From Streptomyces puniciscabiei (GTDB lineage Bacteria; Actinomycetota; Actinomycetes; Streptomycetales; Streptomycetaceae): 64,000 nucleotides of DNA. The DNA is taken from NCBI RefSeq assembly GCF_006715785.1, contig NZ_VFNX01000002.1, positions 744,001 to 808,000 of the forward strand, in the 5' to 3' direction. A program made the translations under genes and the position numbers. Below the pieces are notes generated by a model. That model saw nothing but the letters and a program-made list of their open reading frames with translations. It made no database searches and was not told the DNA's origin. Positions 23,224 to 32,293 of this stretch are shown here, one piece after another (position 1 is the first letter of the stretch; every line of letters starts with the position of its first letter).

Positions 23224-24114
23224 ATGCGACGAGCTCTCGAACATCCCGCGGCGACGGCGTCCCCTGCGGTCCCGGACCCGGCGCCGGGACAACTGGCCGG
23301 CGTGGCGGCCATGTTCGGCAGCGGCCTGTCCAACCAGACCGGAGCGGCGATCGGCGCGCTGGCCTTCCCGGTCCTCGGCCCGCTCGGCGTCGTGGCGGTA
23401 CGCCAGTACGTCGCCGCGCTCGTCCTGGTGGCCGTCGGCCGGCCGCGCCTGCGCGCCTTCACCCGGCGCCAGTGGTGGCCGGTACTGCTGCTGGCCGGGG
23501 TCTTCGGCACCATGAACCTGAGCCTGTACAGCGCGATCGACCGGATCGGGCTGGGGCTGGCGGTGACCCTGGAGTTCCTGGGGCCGCTCGGCATCGCGCT
23601 GGCCGCCACGCGCCGGCGGCTGGACGCGGGGTGCGCGGCGCTGGCCGGGGCCGGAGTGGTGGTGCTGATGCGCCCCCGGCCGTCCACCGACTACCTCGGC
23701 CTGGGCCTGGGCCTGGTGGCGGCCTGCTGCTGGGCCGCGTACATCCTGCTCAACCGGATCGTCGGGCGGCGCGTCCCGGGCGCCCAGGGGCCGGCCGCGG
23801 CCGCGTGCGTGTCGGCGCTGACCTTCCTGCCGATCGGCGCCGTCGTCGCCGTACGGCATCCCCTGACGGCCGGAGCGGTGCTGTGCGCGGTGGCGGCGGG
23901 CGTGCTGTCGTCCGCCGTGCCGTACCTCGCCGACCTGCTCACGCTGCGCAGGGTGCCGGCCCGGACGTTCGGCCTGTTCATGAGCGTCAACCCGGTGCTG
24001 GCGGCGGTGGTCGGCTGGGCGGTCCTCGGGCAGAGCCTCGGTCTGCCCGAGTGGGCGGGGATCGGGGCCGTGGTCGCCGCGAACGCGGTCAGCCTCGCGA
24101 CCGCGCACCGCTGA
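23224..24114 (+). CDS. EamA/RhtA-type amino acid or metabolite exporter
   Basis: A membrane protein of about 296 residues with ten predicted helices in two EamA repeats; the second repeat is recognisable at YLGLGLGLVAACCWAAYILLNR. The sequence MNLSLYSAIDRIGLGLAVTLEFLGPLG is characteristic of the RhtA threonine/homoserine exporter group. Start ATG 23224 is preferred by family pattern; ATG 23182 is in frame and lies 11 bases after a TATAGA -10 candidate (23165-23170), so a nearly leaderless longer form is possible. It is divergent from LysR, its probable regulator. Confidence 0.87.
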   Translation: MRRALEHPAATASPAVPDPAPGQLAGVAAMFGSGLSNQTGAAIGALAFPVLGPLGVVAVRQYVAALVLVAVGRPRLRAFTRRQWWPVLLLAGVFGTMNLSLYSAIDRIGLGLAVTLEFLGPLGIALAATRRRLDAGCAALAGAGVVVLMRPRPSTDYLGLGLGLVAACCWAAYILLNRIVGRRVPGAQGPAAAACVSALTFLPIGAVVAVRHPLTAGAVLCAVAAGVLSSAVPYLADLLTLRRVPARTFGLFMSVNPVLAAVVGWAVLGQSLGLPEWAGIGAVVAANAVSLATAHR

Positions 24115-24166
24115 GAACGACCGGCACGCCCGCTCCCGCCTTCGCCGCGGACGCCGCCATCCCGCT

Positions 24167-24496
24167 CCGCCCCCCGGGCTGCGCGCCCTCGCGGGCCAGA
24201 CCCCCCGCCTGCAGCGGCTGCCCTTCGCGGTCCGAGACCAGCTGCTGCTCTACACCGACGGGGTCACGGAGGCCCGCGATCACGCACGCGCCTTCCATCC
24301 GCTGGCCGAAGGGGTGGCCCGCCATGTGTGCGACGAGCCGGCGCGGACGCTCACCGCGCTCCATGACGAACTGCCGGCGCATGTCGGCGGCCGGCTGCAC
24401 GACGACGCCGCCCTGCTCCTGCTCCGGAAGCAGGCCGCGGACGAGCCGGCGTGTGTGCCGTCATGGGGCGAGGCCGCCGCAGGTCAGCACACCTAG
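24167..24496 (+). pseudogene. Remnant of a SpoIIE/PP2C phosphatase gene (C-terminal end only)
   Basis: Reading the frame of the stop codon at 24494-24496 backwards gives about 109 residues matching the end of a PP2C domain: RLPFAVRDQLLLYTDGVTEARD, then HPLAEGVARHVCDEPARTL and LHDDAALLLLRK. There is no start codon or ribosome binding site at its front, and the whole N-terminal part, with the first metal-binding aspartates, is missing. The homology fades into the end of the exporter gene. It is therefore a decayed fragment rather than a gene. Its tail overlaps the convergent ATPase gene by 4 bases. Confidence 0.75.
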
Positions 24497-24918
24497 GGCG
24501 CGACGAGTTCGGCCCACCGGGTGACCGCGTCGAGGTGGGTGCGTATGCCATGGCGGGTGGCCAGGGCGCGGACGATCGCCTCGCCCCTGCCGTGCTCGTC
24601 GGGGTCGATCCCGATGAGGGGCCGGCCCACCGGCAGGGCGGGTCCGGCGTCGGTGACCTCGATCCGCAGCGTGCGGCCGCCGTCGCCGCCCACCCACGAC
24701 AGCCGGAGCACGGCCGGGGGCCGGGCGTGCACGATCGCGTTGGTGACGAGCTCCGACACCACGAGCAGGGCGTCCTCGACGAGATGCGGACACACACTCC
24801 AGTCCGCGAGGACCGCCTCCGCACGACGGCGTACGGCCGAGACGGCGCCGGCGACGGGAGGCACCGGGCACACGTGTTCGCATGCCGCCTGTACCAGCGT
24901 CTTGAGCTGTGCCGTCAT
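24493..24918 (-). CDS. RsbW-like ATP-binding protein (HATPase_c)
   Basis: A 141-residue GHKL-type ATPase domain. ALLVVSELVTNAIVHA is the N box and EVTDAGPALP the G1 box; the terminal G2-like segment is GRGEAIVRALATRHG. Such small proteins act as anti-sigma factor kinases or related signalling switches. ATG 24918. It converges with the SpoIIE phosphatase remnant, suggesting that a former phosphatase-kinase pair once stood here. Its sigma factor partner is not adjacent. Confidence 0.85.
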   Translation of the reverse strand: MTAQLKTLVQAACEHVCPVPPVAGAVSAVRRRAEAVLADWSVCPHLVEDALLVVSELVTNAIVHARPPAVLRLSWVGGDGGRTLRIEVTDAGPALPVGRPLIGIDPDEHGRGEAIVRALATRHGIRTHLDAVTRWAELVAP

Positions 24919-25028
24919 GGTCTCTCCCGGTGGTGTGTACGGCCGGTCCGGCGCCGCCTCAACGACGCGTTCGGGCTCGCATGCACGCTATGGAGACAAA
25001 TCAGGCGGGTCAATGAACGGCGGTCGGC

Positions 25029-25077
25029 ATTACCGAACGCCCTCCCGCGGGCACGGCGTCCGTACGGGTAATAGGCT
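25029..25077 (+). promoter_or_regulatory. Candidate promoter and half-sites upstream of the IclR gene
   Basis: ATTACC (25029-25034) and GGTAAT (25067-25072) form a widely spaced inverted repeat. TAATAG (25069-25074) could be the -10 of a promoter giving a very short leader before ATG 25084. Autoregulation by the IclR protein is inference. The rest of 24919-25083 shows nothing else. Confidence 0.3.
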
Positions 25078-25083
25078 CGCTTC

Positions 25084-25851
25084 ATGGCCGGACCGGTCCA
25101 GTCGATCGAGCGGGCGGCGGCGATTCTGCGTCTGCTCGCCGGCGGGCCCCGCCGACTCGGTCTCGGCGAGGTGGCGGCCTCGCTCGGGCTGGCGAAGGGC
25201 ACCGCCCACGGCATCCTGCGCACGCTCCAGCACGTGGACTTCGTGGAACAGGACGCGGCGACCGGGAAGTACCAGCTCGGCGCCGCCCTCTTGCACCTCG
25301 GCACCAGTTACCTCGACGTCAACGAACTGCGCTCGCGCTCGCTCAACTGGGCCGATGCCCTGGCCGCCCGCAGCGGGGAGGCGGTACGGCTCGGCACCCC
25401 CCTGGAGGGCAGAGTGCTCGTCGTCCACCATGTGTTCCGGCCGGACGACACCTTCCAGACCCTGGACGTGGGCTCCCTGCTGCCCCTGCACGCCTCCTCG
25501 CTCGGCAAGGTACTGCTGGCGTTCGGGACCGCGAGCGTCGAGCCGGCCCAGGGGCGGGGGCTGGAGGCGTACACCCGGCACACCCTGGTGGATCCCGAGC
25601 GGCTCGCCCGGGCGCTCGCGGAGGTCAGGGAACTCGGATGGGCAGCCGAGATCCAGGAAATGAGCATGGGCGAGGCCGGGATCGCCGCACCGATCCGCGG
25701 GCACGGCGGCCTCGTCGTCGGCGCCATCGGGCTGTCCGGGCCGATCGAGCGGATCTGCGACAGCCAGGGCCACCCCCGCCCGAGTCTGGTCACGCTGCTC
25801 CGCGAAGCCGCACGGGCGATCTCCAGAGACCTCGGAGCCGCCCGCTGGTAG
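25084..25851 (+). CDS. gylR: IclR-family regulator, GylR-like (glycerol operon regulator)
   Basis: A 255-residue IclR protein. The winged helix-turn-helix ([30 protein letters not shown], about 25-54) is followed by the effector domain ([47 protein letters not shown]). It precedes the glycerol kinase gene by 44 bases on the same strand. This is the position and the likely role of GylR, the Streptomyces repressor of the glycerol operon, which responds to glycerol-3-phosphate. The symbol rests on context and family, not on a database comparison. Confidence 0.85.
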   Translation: MAGPVQSIERAAAILRLLAGGPRRLGLGEVAASLGLAKGTAHGILRTLQHVDFVEQDAATGKYQLGAALLHLGTSYLDVNELRSRSLNWADALAARSGEAVRLGTPLEGRVLVVHHVFRPDDTFQTLDVGSLLPLHASSLGKVLLAFGTASVEPAQGRGLEAYTRHTLVDPERLARALAEVRELGWAAEIQEMSMGEAGIAAPIRGHGGLVVGAIGLSGPIERICDSQGHPRPSLVTLLREAARAISRDLGAARW

Positions 25852-25895
25852 AGCAGGACAGCCGCCCCTCGATCCGTCGGAAGGCAGACCCGATC

Positions 25896-27410
25896 ATGGC
25901 CGAACGGTACGTAATGTCCATCGATCAGGGCACCAACTCCACCCGATGCATCCTGTTCGACCACCGTGGGCGGCTGGTCTCGGTCGCGCAGAAGGAGCAC
26001 CAGCAGCACTTCCCCCGGCCCGGCTGGGTGGAGCACGACGCCATGGAGATCTGGCAGAACCTGCGGCACATCGTGCCCGAGGCGCTCTCCGACACCGGTG
26101 CCGGCAGGGGGCAGATCACCGCCATCGGCCTGGCCAACCAGCGCGAGACGACCGTTCTCTGGGACCGGCGGACCGGCGCCCCGCTGAGCCGGGCGATCGT
26201 CTGGCAGGACACGCGTACGGCACCGCTCGTCGAGGACCTCGGACGGCACCCCGGGGAGGAGTTCTTCCTTCAGCGGTGCGCCCTGCCGCCCTCGACCTAC
26301 TTCTCCGCGCTGCGGATCCGGTGGCTGTTCGACCACGTCAAGGGGATCGAGCAACGCGCCAAGGACGGCGAGGTGCTGTTCGGCACGATGGAGAGCTGGC
26401 TGATCTGGAATCTCACCGGGGGCGCCGCGGGCGGCCTGCACATCACCGACGTCACCAACGCCAGCCGCACCATGCTGATGAACATCCGCACGCTCACCTG
26501 GGACGACGAACTGCTGGCCTTCTTCGGGGTGCCCCGTGCGATGCTGCCCGAGATCCGGCCCTCCGCGGAGACCTACGGCGAAGCCCGCGCGCTGCTGCCC
26601 GGGGTCGCGATCACGGCCGCCCTCGGCGACCAGCAGGCCGCCCTCTTCGGCCAGACCTGCTTCTCCCCCGGCGAGGCCAAGTGCACCTACGGAACGGGCA
26701 GCTTCCTGCTGCTCAACACCGGCAGCGAGCTGGTGCGGTCCCGGCACGGACTGCTCACCACCGTCGCGTACCGGATCGGGGACCAGCCGCCGATGTACGC
26801 CCTGGAAGGGTCGATCGCCATCACCGGCGCGCTCGTCCAGTGGTTCCGGGACCGCCTGGGGCTGATCAACAGCGCCCCGGAGATCGAGACCCTCGCGCGG
26901 ACGGTCGAGGACAACGGCGGCTGCTACATCGTCCCCGCGTTCTCGGGCCTCTTCGCTCCGCGCTGGCGCAGCGACGCGCGCGGGGTCATCGTCGGCCTCA
27001 CCTCGTACATCACCAAGGGGCACCTGGCGCGTGCCGTCCTGGAAGCCACCGGATGGCAGACCCGGGAGGTCGTCGACGCCATGAACGCCGACTCCTCGGT
27101 GTCCCTCCAGCAACTCAAGGTGGATGGCGGCATGACCGCGGACAACCTGCTCATGCAGTTCGTCGCCGATGTGCTCGACGTGCCCGTCGTGCGCCCCATG
27201 GTCGCCGAGACGGTCTCGCTGGGCGCCGCCTACGCGGCCGGGCTCGCCGCGGGCTACTGGCCCGATCTGGAGGTGCTGCGCCGCAACTGGCACCGGGCCG
27301 CCCAGTGGCTGCCCGCGATGGACCCCGAACTGCGGGAGTCGGAGTACGACAACTGGCAGCGGGCCGTGGAGCGGTCCTTGGGCTGGGTCAGGCCACCACG
27401 CTCCGGCTGA
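25896..27410 (+). CDS. glpK: Glycerol kinase
   Basis: A 504-residue FGGY kinase that phosphorylates glycerol to glycerol-3-phosphate with [13 protein letters not shown] near the start is the ATP-binding phosphate-1 motif. [36 protein letters not shown] and [13 protein letters not shown] are all diagnostic. ATG 25896 is preceded by GGAAGG at 11 bases. Unlike the typical gyl operon, neither the glycerol facilitator (glpF) nor the glycerol-3-phosphate dehydrogenase (glpD) gene is adjacent. A truncated transporter gene follows instead. Confidence 0.95.
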   Translation: MAERYVMSIDQGTNSTRCILFDHRGRLVSVAQKEHQQHFPRPGWVEHDAMEIWQNLRHIVPEALSDTGAGRGQITAIGLANQRETTVLWDRRTGAPLSRAIVWQDTRTAPLVEDLGRHPGEEFFLQRCALPPSTYFSALRIRWLFDHVKGIEQRAKDGEVLFGTMESWLIWNLTGGAAGGLHITDVTNASRTMLMNIRTLTWDDELLAFFGVPRAMLPEIRPSAETYGEARALLPGVAITAALGDQQAALFGQTCFSPGEAKCTYGTGSFLLLNTGSELVRSRHGLLTTVAYRIGDQPPMYALEGSIAITGALVQWFRDRLGLINSAPEIETLARTVEDNGGCYIVPAFSGLFAPRWRSDARGVIVGLTSYITKGHLARAVLEATGWQTREVVDAMNADSSVSLQQLKVDGGMTADNLLMQFVADVLDVPVVRPMVAETVSLGAAYAAGLAAGYWPDLEVLRRNWHRAAQWLPAMDPELRESEYDNWQRAVERSLGWVRPPRSG

Positions 27411-27450
27411 CGCCGGCCGCCCTGGAGACCGAGGGCCCGACCGGGCCAAT

Positions 27451-27906
27451 TTTCGGGGGCCGAAGATCACGCTGATGCTGGGAGCGGTGATCGTCGCCGC
27501 CGGATACGGGCTCAACACCGTGCTGATGAGCGAGGTCTGGCAGCTGATCCTGGTGTCCTGCGTCATCGGCGCGGGCGTCGGCTTCGCCTACGGAGCCATG
27601 CCCGCCCTGATCATGGGTGCGGTGCCGCCGTCGGAGACTGCGGCCGCCAACAGCCTCGACACGCTGATGCGCTCCATCGGCACGTCCGTGGCCGGCGCGG
27701 TCGCCGGGGTGATCCCGTCCCAGCTGACGATCAGCCTGGGCGGGCACGCGCTGTCGTCCGAGAACGGCTTCAAGGTCGTCATGGCGATCGGCGCGGGTGC
27801 GGCGATCCTGGCATTCGTCCTCGCCTCCTTCCTCCCCCGGCCCCGCCCGGCCACCCCGGCGCCCGCACCGGCGCCCGCGGAGTCCTCGGCGGAGACGGTG
27901 GGCTGA
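27451..27906 (+). pseudogene. Remnant of an MFS transporter gene (last four helices)
   Basis: About 150 residues match only the C-terminal end of a 14-helix drug-type MFS transporter: LMLGAVIVAAGYGLNTVLM, LILVSCVIGAGVGFAYGAMPALIMGAVP, ANSLDTLMRSIGTSVAGAVAGVI and a last helix ending in a Pro/Ala tail. The frame enters directly from the glycerol kinase 3' region with no ribosome binding site. ATG 27475 could in principle start a 143-residue peptide, but without the rest it would not be a working transporter. Probably the scar of a deletion next to glpK. Confidence 0.75.
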
Positions 27907-28230
27907 GCCGGCGGGGGGCCGAGACGGCCGGGGTGCGGCCCGCGGGAGAGCCCGCGCGGACGCATCCCCGGCCGCTGTTCCCTTCGCCGGGCGGGAGGGG
28001 GCTCGCGGCATCGGCCCGTGAGTCCAAGGGCGGCAGGGCGGCTCGAACGCGGTTCCGAGGCCCGGTACGGCGGCGTCTTCACCGAAGTCGGGCCTGCCCT
28101 CCCACGACAGCCGGCGCCGACGGAGCCGCCGCGCCTTTCCGTCCGCGGCACGCAGACGGTGCGGGTCCGTTCAGGGGAACCGGTGGCCCAAGGCGCGTGA
28201 GGCCGGCGCAAGTGGTCGAGATCTTCAGCC
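27907..28230. other. Gene-free stretch of 324 bases
   Basis: No open frame here shows a family motif or a plausible start. A short hairpin (CGCGGG 27941-27946, CCCGCG 27951-27956) follows the MFS remnant and may end its transcript. Otherwise I see nothing specific except the promoter region expected for the ligase gene that begins at 28231. Confidence 0.4.
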
Positions 28231-29220
28231 GTGACCGCCCAGCCCCTGCCGCTCATCGCTCCGATGCTCGCCACTCCCGGCACCCTGCCGCCCACCGCCC
28301 AGGACCAGCGGTGGGCGTACGAGACCAAGCAGGACGGCCAGCGGGTGATGGTCTATCTGCCCGGCGACGGCAGCGTGCTGCTGCGGGCCCGCTCGGGCGA
28401 GGACATCACCGCGGCCTATCCCGAACTGCGGCCGCTCGGCGGTGCCTTGGGCACCACGCCCGCCGTGCTGGACGGCGAGGTGCTGGCCCTCGACGAACAG
28501 GGCCGGGCCGACTTCCAGCTGCTGCAGAGCCGGATGGGCCTGGCGCACTCCCCCGCGCGGGCGGCTCGCCGGGCCGCCCAGGTGCCGGTGCATCTGGTGC
28601 TGTTCGACGTGCCGTACTGCGAGGAGCCCCTGCTGCGGCTGCCGTACGTACGGCGGCGGGCCCGGCTGACGGAGCTGGGCCTGGCCGGGCCGTACTGGTC
28701 GACCCCGGGTGCGGTGACCGGGCACGGCGCCGAGGCGCTCGCGGCGACCAGGGAACACGGCCTGGAGGGTCTGGTGTGCAAGCGGCTGGACTCGGTGTAC
28801 GAGCCCGGGGTCCGCTCGCGCGCCTGGATCAAGATCCGCAACATGCGCGCGGAGGATGTCGTCGTCGGCGGCTGGCTGCCCGGCAAAGGACGCCTGAGGG
28901 GGCTGCCCGGCGCGGTGCTGGTCGGCCAGCGCGACGCGAGCGCCCGGCTGAGGTACGTCGGCGGTGTGGGCACGGGCTGGAGCGAGGCCGAACGGACGGA
29001 GCTGGCCGCGCTGCTGCGGGACATGGTGAGCGAGCGGTGCCCCTTCGATCCGGTGCCGCGCGTCCCGGGCGCCCACTGGGTGCTGCCCCGGCTGGTCGGC
29101 GAGGTCAGCTACAGCACCCGTACCCGGGCCGGGCTCCTGCGCCAGCCGTCCTGGCTGCGGCTGCGCCCCGACCTCACCCCGGAGGAATCGGCGGCGGACC
29201 TGCCGGAGGGCTTCGGCTGA
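28231..29220 (+). CDS. ATP-dependent DNA ligase (small, LigC-like)
   Basis: A 329-residue ligase, second in this window. YETKQDGQRV holds the adenylated lysine K33. VLDGEVLAL is motif III, VLFDV precedes motif IIIa, GLEGLVCKRLD is motif IV and RAWIKIRN motif V. An OB-fold completes it. Compared with the gene at 13787 the KQDGQR motif and the N-terminus APMLATPG resemble LigC-type repair ligases. GTG 28231 is the start. It seems monocistronic. Confidence 0.9.
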   Translation: MTAQPLPLIAPMLATPGTLPPTAQDQRWAYETKQDGQRVMVYLPGDGSVLLRARSGEDITAAYPELRPLGGALGTTPAVLDGEVLALDEQGRADFQLLQSRMGLAHSPARAARRAAQVPVHLVLFDVPYCEEPLLRLPYVRRRARLTELGLAGPYWSTPGAVTGHGAEALAATREHGLEGLVCKRLDSVYEPGVRSRAWIKIRNMRAEDVVVGGWLPGKGRLRGLPGAVLVGQRDASARLRYVGGVGTGWSEAERTELAALLRDMVSERCPFDPVPRVPGAHWVLPRLVGEVSYSTRTRAGLLRQPSWLRLRPDLTPEESAADLPEGFG

Positions 29221-29374
29221 GGGCACACGCTCCCGTACGCCGTACTGCGCGCCGCCGCGCCGTACCGTGCGCCGCCGCGCCGTTCGGTACACCGATTGCT
29301 GTACGCCGCCCTGCCGTAGGGCGCATCGCCACCCCGCCGTGGACGCCCGCGCACCGAGCCCCCATGATGGCCGG

Positions 29375-29893
29375 ATGGATCTTCATGTGGAGCTGCCCCC
29401 GGCGATCGACGCGACCGGACTGCTCGCCCTCGCCGAGGGCCATCACGGCCGGCCCGCACGGGCGTTGGGCATCCGGGAGGCCTCCGGTCACCTCGTCAAG
29501 GTGTACGCGCTGCAGGCGCCGGGGCGTACCGTCGGTCCGCAGGCCGTGGACACCGCGCTGGACCTGGCCGCGGGCCATCTGGCCCTGGGACGGGCACGCG
29601 GCTCGCTGGGCCTCGCGGTCCTGGTCGTGCACGCGGGCGGCGACGGCGACTACGTCCTCGTGCACAGCTGGATCGAGGGCCACATGTCCGACCTGGCCGT
29701 GTTCACCGGCCCGGCCGGGCGGCCGGCCGAGCTGCGGCCGGGCCGGGCGGGGCTCGCCCCCTGTGTGTGGGAGGCCGCGCTGCTCGCGCACGAGCGGGAG
29801 GCGTACTCCCGGCACGTCCTGGACGGCAAGGGCCCGCTCGCCGAGCGCCTGACCGCCTGGAGCACCGACACCCTGGACGGCGAGGTCCGGTGA
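29375..29893 (+). CDS. Hypothetical protein (172 residues)
   Basis: I do not recognise this protein. The coding signature is strong from ATG 29375 (MDLHVELPPAIDATG). It has an alternating beta/alpha appearance with LAVLVVHAGGDGDYVLVHSWIEGHMSDLAVF in the centre and an acidic, Arg-containing C-terminal helix. No signal peptide or membrane helix. It overlaps the GNAT gene by GTGA (29890-29893), so the two proteins are made together and may work on the same small molecule or protein. Confidence 0.7.
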   Translation: MDLHVELPPAIDATGLLALAEGHHGRPARALGIREASGHLVKVYALQAPGRTVGPQAVDTALDLAAGHLALGRARGSLGLAVLVVHAGGDGDYVLVHSWIEGHMSDLAVFTGPAGRPAELRPGRAGLAPCVWEAALLAHEREAYSRHVLDGKGPLAERLTAWSTDTLDGEVR

Positions 29894-30366
29894 CCGGCAC
29901 TCCCCGGGTGCGGCACGCCGACCGTGCCGATCTGCCTCGCGTGGCCGAACTGGCCGCCCAGCACGCCGCGTACGAGCGCGCCGCCCCGCCGGCGCCCGAC
30001 CTCGCCGCCCGGCTGGCGGGCCTGCTGTTCGACACGCCCGCTCCGCGGCTGCGCTGCCTGGTCGCCGAGGCCCCGGACGGCGAGCTCGTCGGCTACGCCA
30101 CCTGCGCGCCCGAACTGTCCACCTGGGACGGGCGGGAGTATCTGCACATGGACTGCCTGTTCCTGGCCCCCGGCCACCGCGGCCTCGGCCTCGGCCCGCT
30201 GCTCGTGGACGCGGTGGTCGCCGAGGCCCGGCGGCTCGGCGTCACGGAGGTGCAGTGGCAGACGCCCGCCTGGAACGAGGGGGCCGTCCGGTTCTACGAC
30301 CGGCTCGGTGCCCGCGCGAAGCAGAAGCTGCGCTACAGCCTCCCGGTCGGCGAAGCCGGCGCATGA
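29890..30366 (+). CDS. GNAT-family N-acetyltransferase
   Basis: A 158-residue acetyltransferase. YLHMDCLFLAPGHRGLGLGPLLVDAVVAEA contains the acetyl-CoA pyrophosphate loop (RGLGLG), and EVQWQTPAWNEGAVRFYDRLGARAK the C-terminal motif B. It transfers an acetyl group from acetyl-CoA to an amine that sequence does not identify. GTG 29890 overlaps the stop of the hypothetical protein gene. Between it and hemC, 30395-30472 reads [19 protein letters not shown] in good codon usage and may be a remnant of another gene end. Confidence 0.88.
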   Translation: MTGTPRVRHADRADLPRVAELAAQHAAYERAAPPAPDLAARLAGLLFDTPAPRLRCLVAEAPDGELVGYATCAPELSTWDGREYLHMDCLFLAPGHRGLGLGPLLVDAVVAEARRLGVTEVQWQTPAWNEGAVRFYDRLGARAKQKLRYSLPVGEAGA

Positions 30367-30543
30367 GCCGCGAACCGGTGACGGCCCGGGAGCTGTGTCC
30401 CCGGAGCGGGCCGACGCACTCGCGGCCCGGCCCGGCTGGGCGGCGGACCTGTTCCCGTACGGCCGGCGGTGACCGAAGGGGGACGCCCGCGCAGCGCGAG
30501 TGGGGCCGACCGGGCGTCGGGCCGGAGGGTCTATCGTGTCCCC

Positions 30544-31479
30544 ATGTCCGTCCCGGAACTCATCCGAATCGTCTCCCGCGACTCCCCCATGGCCCTGGCC
30601 CAAGTCGAGCGGGTCCGCGCCGAGTTGGCCGTGCTGCACCCCGGTGTGCGCACCGAGGTGGTGCCGGTGAGGACCACCGGCGACAAGTGGCTCGGCGATC
30701 TCTCGAAGGTCGAGGGCAAGGGGGCGTTCACCAAGGAGGTCGACGCGGCCCTGCTGGCCGGGGAGGCCGATCTCGCGGTGCACTGCGTCAAGGACGTGCC
30801 CGCCGACCGGCCGTTGCCCGCCGGGACGGTGTTCGCCGCCTTCCTGAAGCGGGACGACGTCCGGGACGCGCTGATCCACCCGGGCGGGCTCACCCTGGAC
30901 GAGTTGCCGGCCGGCACCCGGATCGGCACGTCCTCGGTGCGCCGCGTGGCCCAGTTGGCCGCCACCCACCCGCACTTGGTGTGCGTGCCGTTCCGCGGCA
31001 ACGCCAACCGCCGGCTGGAGAAACTGGCCGCCGGGGACGCGGACGCGCTGCTGCTGGCGGTGGCCGGTCTGGAGCGGATCGGCCGGACGGACGTGATCAG
31101 CGAGGTGCTCTCGGCCGAGACGATGATGCCGCCGATCGGTGCCGGCATCCTCGCCCTGCAGTGCCGGGAGGACGACACCGATGTGATCGACGCCGTCACC
31201 GGGCTGGGCGACCCGGACACGTATCGCGAGGCGACGGCCGAGCGGATGTTCCTGCATGTGCTGCAGGGCCACTGCAACAGCCCGATCGCCGGCTACGCGC
31301 GCGTGGACCGCGGCGGGGAACTGTCCCTGCGGGCCTGTGTGTTCACCCCGGACGGCAAGACCCGGCTGAACGCCCACGAATGGGCCGGACGGCTGGACCC
31401 GGCCACGCTCGGCACGTCGGTCGCGGTGGCGCTGCTGCGGCAGGGTGCGCGCGAGATCATCGACGGTATCCCGCACTGA
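30544..31479 (+). CDS. hemC: Hydroxymethylbilane synthase (porphobilinogen deaminase), stand-alone copy
   Basis: A 311-residue enzyme that joins four porphobilinogen units to hydroxymethylbilane in tetrapyrrole synthesis. [21 protein letters not shown] (catalytic D84), GTSSVRR and C244 in [11 protein letters not shown], which holds the dipyrromethane cofactor, are all present. ATG 30544 follows a TATCGT-like -10 very closely. No hemA, hemB or hemD is near, so this is probably a second copy beside the one normally in the hemACD cluster of streptomycetes; that assumption cannot be checked here. Confidence 0.92.
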   Translation: MSVPELIRIVSRDSPMALAQVERVRAELAVLHPGVRTEVVPVRTTGDKWLGDLSKVEGKGAFTKEVDAALLAGEADLAVHCVKDVPADRPLPAGTVFAAFLKRDDVRDALIHPGGLTLDELPAGTRIGTSSVRRVAQLAATHPHLVCVPFRGNANRRLEKLAAGDADALLLAVAGLERIGRTDVISEVLSAETMMPPIGAGILALQCREDDTDVIDAVTGLGDPDTYREATAERMFLHVLQGHCNSPIAGYARVDRGGELSLRACVFTPDGKTRLNAHEWAGRLDPATLGTSVAVALLRQGAREIIDGIPH

Positions 31480-31501
31480 CCGCGGGGCGGCGCCGGCCGG
31501 T

Positions 31502-31617
31502 TCAGGCCGTACCGGACGCCGTCTGGTCGCCCAGGAGGACTCAGGCGGTACCGGACGCGTCTGGTCCCCCTGGAGGACTCAGGCGGCGCCGGGCTCCGTC
31601 TGGTCCTTCAGGAAGGC
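31502..31617. repeat. Three degenerate tandem copies of a gene end
   Basis: Units at 31502-31540, 31541-31578 and 31579-31617 (39, 38 and 39 bases) each start TCAGGC and contain GTCTGGTC. On the minus strand each encodes a version of LxxDQT followed within five codons by a stop; the third unit is the true 3' end of the gene at 31579-32103. The outer two appear to be decayed duplications. Confidence 0.7.
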
Positions 31618-32103
31618 GCTGACCTGGTGGGCCAGGCTGTGCTGCCCGGCGACCGCGGGGGCGGCCGCCGTGGTCGCCTCCAGGACGCCGATGCCACCGG
31701 TCCACAGCCGGCGGTCGGTCCACTCCTCCTCCACCCGCAGCTGCACCTGCACGTCCACGTGGGTCAGGGCGGCCTCGGGAGCGGCGGCGTAGAGCACGGC
31801 GGTGGCCCGGCGCAGCGGATAGACGTCGAAGCCCTCGATGAACTGCGAGTTGCGCCAGTCGATGAACGCGCTCTCGCCGTCGGAGCCGACCCGGACGTCG
31901 AGCTGGCCGTCCTCCAGGTGGATGCCGTAGTGCCGGGCACCGCGGTTCTCCACCGTCACCCGGACACTGAAGTACGTCAGACCGGCGGCGGCGTCGTCAC
32001 GTCCGCGCGGCGGCTCCGCGGCCTCCAGACGGTGGACGCGGACCCGCAGACCGGCATGCTCGTCGTACTCCTGCCAGTCCCCGACCACGTTCGGCTCGTA
32101 CAC
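31579..32103 (-). CDS. Hypothetical protein, DUF4352-like beta-sandwich
   Basis: A 174-residue soluble protein of unknown role. LTYFSVRVTVENRGARHYGIHLEDGQLDVRVGSDGE has the look of an immunoglobulin-like or DUF4352 domain, with further strands and a Trp-containing end (WTDRRLWTGGIGVLEA). No signal peptide. ATG 32103. Its 3' end has been copied twice downstream (repeat entry). The 190 bases upstream are free of genes. Confidence 0.7.
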   Translation of the reverse strand: MYEPNVVGDWQEYDEHAGLRVRVHRLEAAEPPRGRDDAAAGLTYFSVRVTVENRGARHYGIHLEDGQLDVRVGSDGESAFIDWRNSQFIEGFDVYPLRRATAVLYAAAPEAALTHVDVQVQLRVEEEWTDRRLWTGGIGVLEATTAAAPAVAGQHSLAHQVSAFLKDQTEPGAA

Positions 32104-32293
32104 AGTGCCCCTCTCGACCTCCGAGAGCTGCTGTCTATCTGTGCGCCGAGCGCACTGTCAAATGCGCAGAATGCGCTCTGGCCAGGGAGTTCGCCCGCTT
32201 TGATCGCTGATCAAGCGCTGCCCAGGAAGGATGCGTTCGCGGCGCTTTCGGCGGGGGTACCCGCGCGTGCCGCACATCACGTCCGCGGCAAGA

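Noticed and set aside
24167..24496. Functional small PP2C phosphatase
   Set aside because: The N-terminal metal-binding half is absent and no start codon with a ribosome binding site exists.
30395..30472. Short [22 protein letters not shown] before hemC
   Set aside because: Only about 25 codons, no ribosome binding site and no family; kept only as a note in the GNAT entry.
32257..32262. GGGTAC on the minus strand between the permease and hypothetical genes
   Set aside because: No GNNT at the required distance; probably chance in GC-rich DNA.
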